DNA from: Lysobacterales bacterium
GTDB lineage: Bacteria; Pseudomonadota; Gammaproteobacteria; Xanthomonadales; SZUA-36
Direction: 5' to 3'
Length of the DNA stretch: 8,789 nt
NCBI GenBank assembly: GCA_026193295.1
Contig: JAPHSB010000050.1
Location: 1 to 8,789 of the forward strand
Shown: positions 6,189-8,789 of the stretch, one piece after another
Position numbering within the stretch: the first letter of the stretch is position 1
How the letters are laid out: each line of letters opens with the position of its first letter
The notes under the pieces: model-generated
Told to the model about the DNA's origin: nothing
What the model saw: the letters and a program-made list of their open reading frames with translations, nothing else
Databases searched by the model: none
Translations under genes and position numbers: made by a program

Positions 6189-8319
6189 CGGTCATGTAGC
6201 TCCAGGCGAAGGCCGGCCAACGCCAGCTGTTGGTCTCGCGTCGGATGACGGCAATGGTGGCTGCGCATTGCAGGCACCAGGCGTAGAACAGCAGTAGTCC
6301 CAGCACCATGGGCAGGGTGAAGATCGGACGGCCGTCCGGCCATGTGGCTGAGCGCAGCTTGCCGGCCAGGCTGGCTTCCTCGGCCTCCTCGCCGACGGCA
6401 TAAATGGTGCCCATCACGGCGACTACTACCTCGCGCGCCGGGAAGCCCGCGATGACTGCAGCCGAAACGCGCCAGTCCCAGCCCAATGGTCGGAATACCG
6501 GAGCGACGAAGCGGCCGGCTCGGCCAAGGAAGCTCTGCTCGAGCTGGTCGGCTGCGGCCTGATTGTCGATACGCTGCAGCTGCAACTCGAGTTCAGCACC
6601 CGACCAGGTGGTTTGCGCCTGGGTGACCGCGTTGTCCCGCGAGATCTGCACTTCGGCGGAACGCGGGAAATAGGCCAGGGCCCAGACAATGATGGCCACC
6701 GTGAAGATCACCGTGCCCGCGCGGCGCAGAAAGATCCGGGCGCGGTCCATGAGCTTGATCAGCACGGTTTGCGGGTTGGGCCAGCGGAATTCCGGCAGCG
6801 CCAGCGCGAACTGCGGTTTGGGACCGCGCAGCGCCGAACGTTTCATGATCCAGGCAGTCGCCAGTCCACCGATGATGCCCAGCAGGTAGAGGCCCAGCAG
6901 CACGAGTCCCTGCAGGTTGAGCCAGCCCAGCGAGCGGTCCGGAACGAATGCCGCTATCAGCAGAGCATAGACCGGCAAACGGGCCGAGCAGGTCATGAAG
7001 GGCGCCGCCAGGATGGTCGCAATCCGGTCCCGGCGGTTGGGTATGACCCGGGTCGCCATGATGGCTGGTACGGCGCAGGCGAAACTGGACAGCATCGGGA
7101 TCACCGACTGTCCTGACAGGCCCACGCCGCGCATGACGCGGTCCATCAGGAATGCGGCTCGCGCCAGGTAGCCGGAATCCTCGAGCAATATGATGAACAG
7201 GAACAGGATCAGGATCTGCGGCAGGAACACGATGACGCTGCCCACCCCTGCAATAACGCCGTCGGTGAGAAAACTCGACAAGGCATTGGCAGGCAGCAGG
7301 CCGGCGATCAGGGTGGACAAGCCGCTGGCGCCGGCGTCGATGGCGTCCATCAGCGGCGTGGCCCAGGAAAAAACGGCCTGGAAGACCAGCGCCATGATCG
7401 CGAAAAACACCAGCGTGGCGGGCCAGGGTCGGTTGAACCAGCGCAGCGTTTTCGCACCGAAGCGCTCCAGCAGCGGCGCCTGGGTCTGGGCTTCGTGCAT
7501 TACTTCACGCACCCAGCGGTAGCGATGCCGGGCCTCTGCAGCCTGCGGCGGTTCATCCCCGAACAGGCTGTCACGGACCGCCCTGATATCCTGAGAACCG
7601 ATCCGTTCCTCCAGGATGGCCGCCCGCCTGCTGTCGGGGTGGATCAGGGCCTGGATCACGTCGATGCGCTGCAGGCTGCCGCCCACCTCCTGCATCAACT
7701 GGTCGGCCGTGCTGCTCAATTCGGGCCAGGATTCAGGGATCGCCGGCGCCGTTCCCTCTGCGATATGCTCCAGGGCCGCCTTCAGATCGTCCAGTCCGCG
7801 CCCGCTTGTGGCCACGACCGGGCAGATGGGCATGCCGCCCAAATGCCGCTGCAAAACCTCGATGGAGATGTCGATGCCGCTGGCCGTGGCGGCGTCGGTC
7901 ATGGTCAGCGCGACCACCGTTGGCAACTGCATTTCCATCAGCTGCTGCAGCAGATAAAGCCCCTGGTACAGGTGCGTGGCGTCCAGCACGACCAGCAGCC
8001 CGTCGGGACGGGGTGTTTCGTCCATACGGCCCAGGATGACGTCGACCGCGATCCGTTCGTCGACGGAAAATCCACCCAGGCAATAAATGCCGGGCAGGTC
8101 GACCAGTTCCAACGCGCTGGAGTCCAGTTGGGCAATACCCGAGTGCTTTTCGACGGTAACGCCGGGATAGTTGCCGGTCGTCTGCCGCAGACCGGTGAGG
8201 CGGTTGAAGAGTGTGCTCTTGCCGGAATTCGGGTTGCCGATTACGGCGATCGAAGCGGACGCGCGCCGGCGGATTCCGATCTTTTCGACCGGCACGTAGA
8301 CCGTCTCTGTTTCACTCAT
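6130..8319 (-). CDS. feoB: Ferrous iron transport protein B (FeoB)
   Basis: The 729-residue product is the inner-membrane Fe(II) transporter with a cytosolic G-protein domain (E. coli 773). G1 is GNPNSGKST (28-36), the switch region has NYPGVTVE (50-57), G3 is DLPG (74-77), G4 reads TMTD (139-142) where NxxD is usual, and the G5 region is VATSGRG (169-175). A helical GDI-like domain (about 180-285) links to the membrane core (about 300-729). Two inverted gate motifs are visible: SSFACAVPAIMATR (411-424) with Cys415, and PFMTCSARLPVY (440-451) with Cys444. A large soluble loop near residues 580-640 and a C-terminal block with WCLQCAATIAVIRRETNSW follow. The start at 8319 overlaps the feoA stop by 8 nt (ATGAGTGA) and has no Shine-Dalgarno, so translation is probably coupled. 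A longer in-frame start at 8430 would lie inside feoA and add non-family residues. Confidence 0.96.
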   Translation of the reverse strand: MSETETVYVPVEKIGIRRRASASIAVIGNPNSGKSTLFNRLTGLRQTTGNYPGVTVEKHSGIAQLDSSALELVDLPGIYCLGGFSVDERIAVDVILGRMDETPRPDGLLVVLDATHLYQGLYLLQQLMEMQLPTVVALTMTDAATASGIDISIEVLQRHLGGMPICPVVATSGRGLDDLKAALEHIAEGTAPAIPESWPELSSTADQLMQEVGGSLQRIDVIQALIHPDSRRAAILEERIGSQDIRAVRDSLFGDEPPQAAEARHRYRWVREVMHEAQTQAPLLERFGAKTLRWFNRPWPATLVFFAIMALVFQAVFSWATPLMDAIDAGASGLSTLIAGLLPANALSSFLTDGVIAGVGSVIVFLPQILILFLFIILLEDSGYLARAAFLMDRVMRGVGLSGQSVIPMLSSFACAVPAIMATRVIPNRRDRIATILAAPFMTCSARLPVYALLIAAFVPDRSLGWLNLQGLVLLGLYLLGIIGGLATAWIMKRSALRGPKPQFALALPEFRWPNPQTVLIKLMDRARIFLRRAGTVIFTVAIIVWALAYFPRSAEVQISRDNAVTQAQTTWSGAELELQLQRIDNQAAADQLEQSFLGRAGRFVAPVFRPLGWDWRVSAAVIAGFPAREVVVAVMGTIYAVGEEAEEASLAGKLRSATWPDGRPIFTLPMVLGLLLFYAWCLQCAATIAVIRRETNSWRWPAFAWSYMTVIGYSGALLIYQLGTAYAS

Positions 8320-8548
8320 TCGAGGAGAGTGGAGAAATCCGGAAGCAGTCCGCCTGCTGTTTGCGAATCGAAATCGCCGTGCCGTACACCGATACTTCCA
8401 TCGGGTCGCCGCCGATGGCCGAGTTGGCATGCCGCACCTCGACGCCTTCTATCAGGCCCAGTACCATCAGCCGCACCACGCCGGGTTGCCGGGCGTCAAC
8501 GTGTTCGATACGCGCATACTGTCCTGGACGTAATTCCCTGAGTGTCAT
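8312..8548 (-). CDS. feoA: Ferrous iron transport protein A (FeoA)
   Basis: The 78-residue product is a small SH3-like cytosolic protein that works with FeoB in Fe(II) uptake, probably by modulating its G-domain or complex assembly. Family features are the MTLRELRPGQYARI opening, VVRLMVLGLIEGVEV in the middle, and the final strand GTAISIRKQQADCFRI. The length is typical (E. coli FeoA has 75). The ribosome binding site is poor: the leader ends TTGATATC before the ATG, with no purine-rich block. It is the first gene of the feoA-feoB pair. No feoC-like gene follows feoB in this window. Confidence 0.95.
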   Translation of the reverse strand: MTLRELRPGQYARIEHVDARQPGVVRLMVLGLIEGVEVRHANSAIGGDPMEVSVYGTAISIRKQQADCFRISPLSSNE

Positions 8549-8564
8549 GATATCAACGCTAATT

Positions 8565-8583
8565 GAGAATGATTTTCATTTAG
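8565..8583. promoter_or_regulatory. Fur box for feoAB
   Basis: The 19-mer GAGAATGATTTTCATTTAG matches 13 of 19 positions of the classical Fur consensus GATAATGATAATCATTATC, including the central AATGAT...TCATT dyad. It lies 17 nt upstream of the feoA start and overlaps the predicted transcription start near 8581, a position where iron-loaded Fur would block RNA polymerase. Confidence 0.85.
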
Positions 8584-8587
8584 CGAT

Positions 8588-8630
8588 ATTCTAAGGGAAA
8601 ATCAGGGCGCAGTACATAGACATAGATCAA
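8588..8630 (-). promoter_or_regulatory. feoA promoter with candidate FNR site
   Basis: On the minus strand a TAGAAT -10 (complement of 8588-8593) predicts a start near 8581. The -35 region is poor: TGTACT at a 17-nt spacer matches only three consensus positions. TTGATCTATGTCTA (complement of 8617-8630) matches TTGATnnnnATCAA at 8 of 10 positions, with one perfect half-site, and its centre (8623.5) falls at about -42 from the predicted start, the class II activator position. A weak -35 with an activator at this position fits FNR-dependent expression, as known for E. coli feo. The match is partial and the site is inferred. Confidence 0.45.
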
Positions 8631-8789
8631 GAAAAACGGGCAATTTGTGCGTGGGATGCCGGTCCCGTAACCGGCTATTCGTTTGTGATTCCATTGGCCC
8701 TTCGAAGAGGTGTCGGGTACCTCCTTCCAGGACACGCTCAAGACGTCCCTGTGCGCTATTCGACTGTTCCCGACAGCTCGAATGTCCTG
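8631..8789. other. Non-coding or unresolved end of window
   Basis: No supportable gene is seen in these 159 bases. Open frames exist on both strands to the window edge, but their translations have no recognisable motif and odd composition (Cys/Arg-rich on plus). Visible structures are a 6-bp dyad GCCGGT (8658-8663) / ACCGGC (8670-8675) and a palindrome-like GAGGT (8707-8711) / ACCTC (8719-8723) around GTCGGGT. Confidence 0.5.

Noticed and set aside
8320..8430. Upstream in-frame start for feoB giving 766 residues
   Set aside because: The 37 extra residues lie wholly within feoA, are Arg-rich and do not resemble a FeoB N-terminus; the ATG at 8319 gives the normal spacing to the G1 motif.
7495..8541. 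348-codon open frame on the plus strand opposite feoB and feoA
   Set aside because: It is the antisense shadow of feoB/feoA, rich in Gln, His, Asp and Arg, with no family motif.
5513..8675. The 11-mer CCGTAACCGGC present at 5513-5523 and 8665-8675
   Set aside because: Several shared 11-mers are expected by chance in a window of this size, and the flanks do not match.
8641..8789. Open frames reaching the window edge on both strands
   Set aside because: They stay open by chance over about 150 bases; translations carry no motif and one is implausibly Cys/Arg-rich.
1..8789. tRNA, rRNA, CRISPR arrays, complete insertion sequences or a phage/defence system
   Set aside because: None was seen: no cloverleaf, no regularly spaced repeats, and no transposase, nuclease or integrase motifs in any plausible frame.

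Overview
The window looks like chromosomal DNA from a fairly GC-rich gammaproteobacterium. The order rplO-secY-rpmJ-rpsM-rpsK-rpsD-rpoA-rplQ, the protein lengths and near E. coli-like stretches in S13, S4 and the alpha C-terminal domain support this. Genus cannot be fixed from the sequence alone.

Positions 1-5071 hold the end of the spc operon (L15, SecY, L36) and the whole alpha operon (S13, S11, S4, RNA polymerase alpha, L17), all on the plus strand with short spacers. The largest spacer, between rpmJ and rpsM, holds a perfect TATAAT -10 hexamer and is the likely alpha-operon promoter. The cluster ends at a 12-bp perfect hairpin flanked by A6/T6, which can also terminate the gene on the opposite strand. 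Two palindromic repeats sit at the edges: a long inverted repeat (2-89) inserted just before rplO inside the spc operon, and a GTAG-headed REP-like repeat (5021-5044) squeezed between rplQ and its terminator.

Positions 5087-6188 are accessory: a small secreted protein of unknown function on the minus strand, then a TehB-like class I SAM-dependent methyltransferase on the plus strand. The methyltransferase runs 59 nt into the 3' end of feoB on the opposite strand.

Positions 6130-8630 hold a ferrous iron uptake operon on the minus strand, feoA-feoB, with start and stop overlapping by 8 nt. Its upstream region has a good Fur box over the predicted transcription start and a partial FNR site near -41.5, the expected logic for anaerobic, iron-limited Fe(II) uptake. 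FeoB has a Thr in place of the usual Asn of the G4 motif. The last ~150 bases hold no gene I can support.

The window is mostly core housekeeping DNA. I do not see a convincing undescribed multi-gene system; the points worth a second look are the palindromic element in the ribosomal operon, the convergent methyltransferase/feoB overlap, the FeoB G4 variant and the uncharacterised secreted protein.
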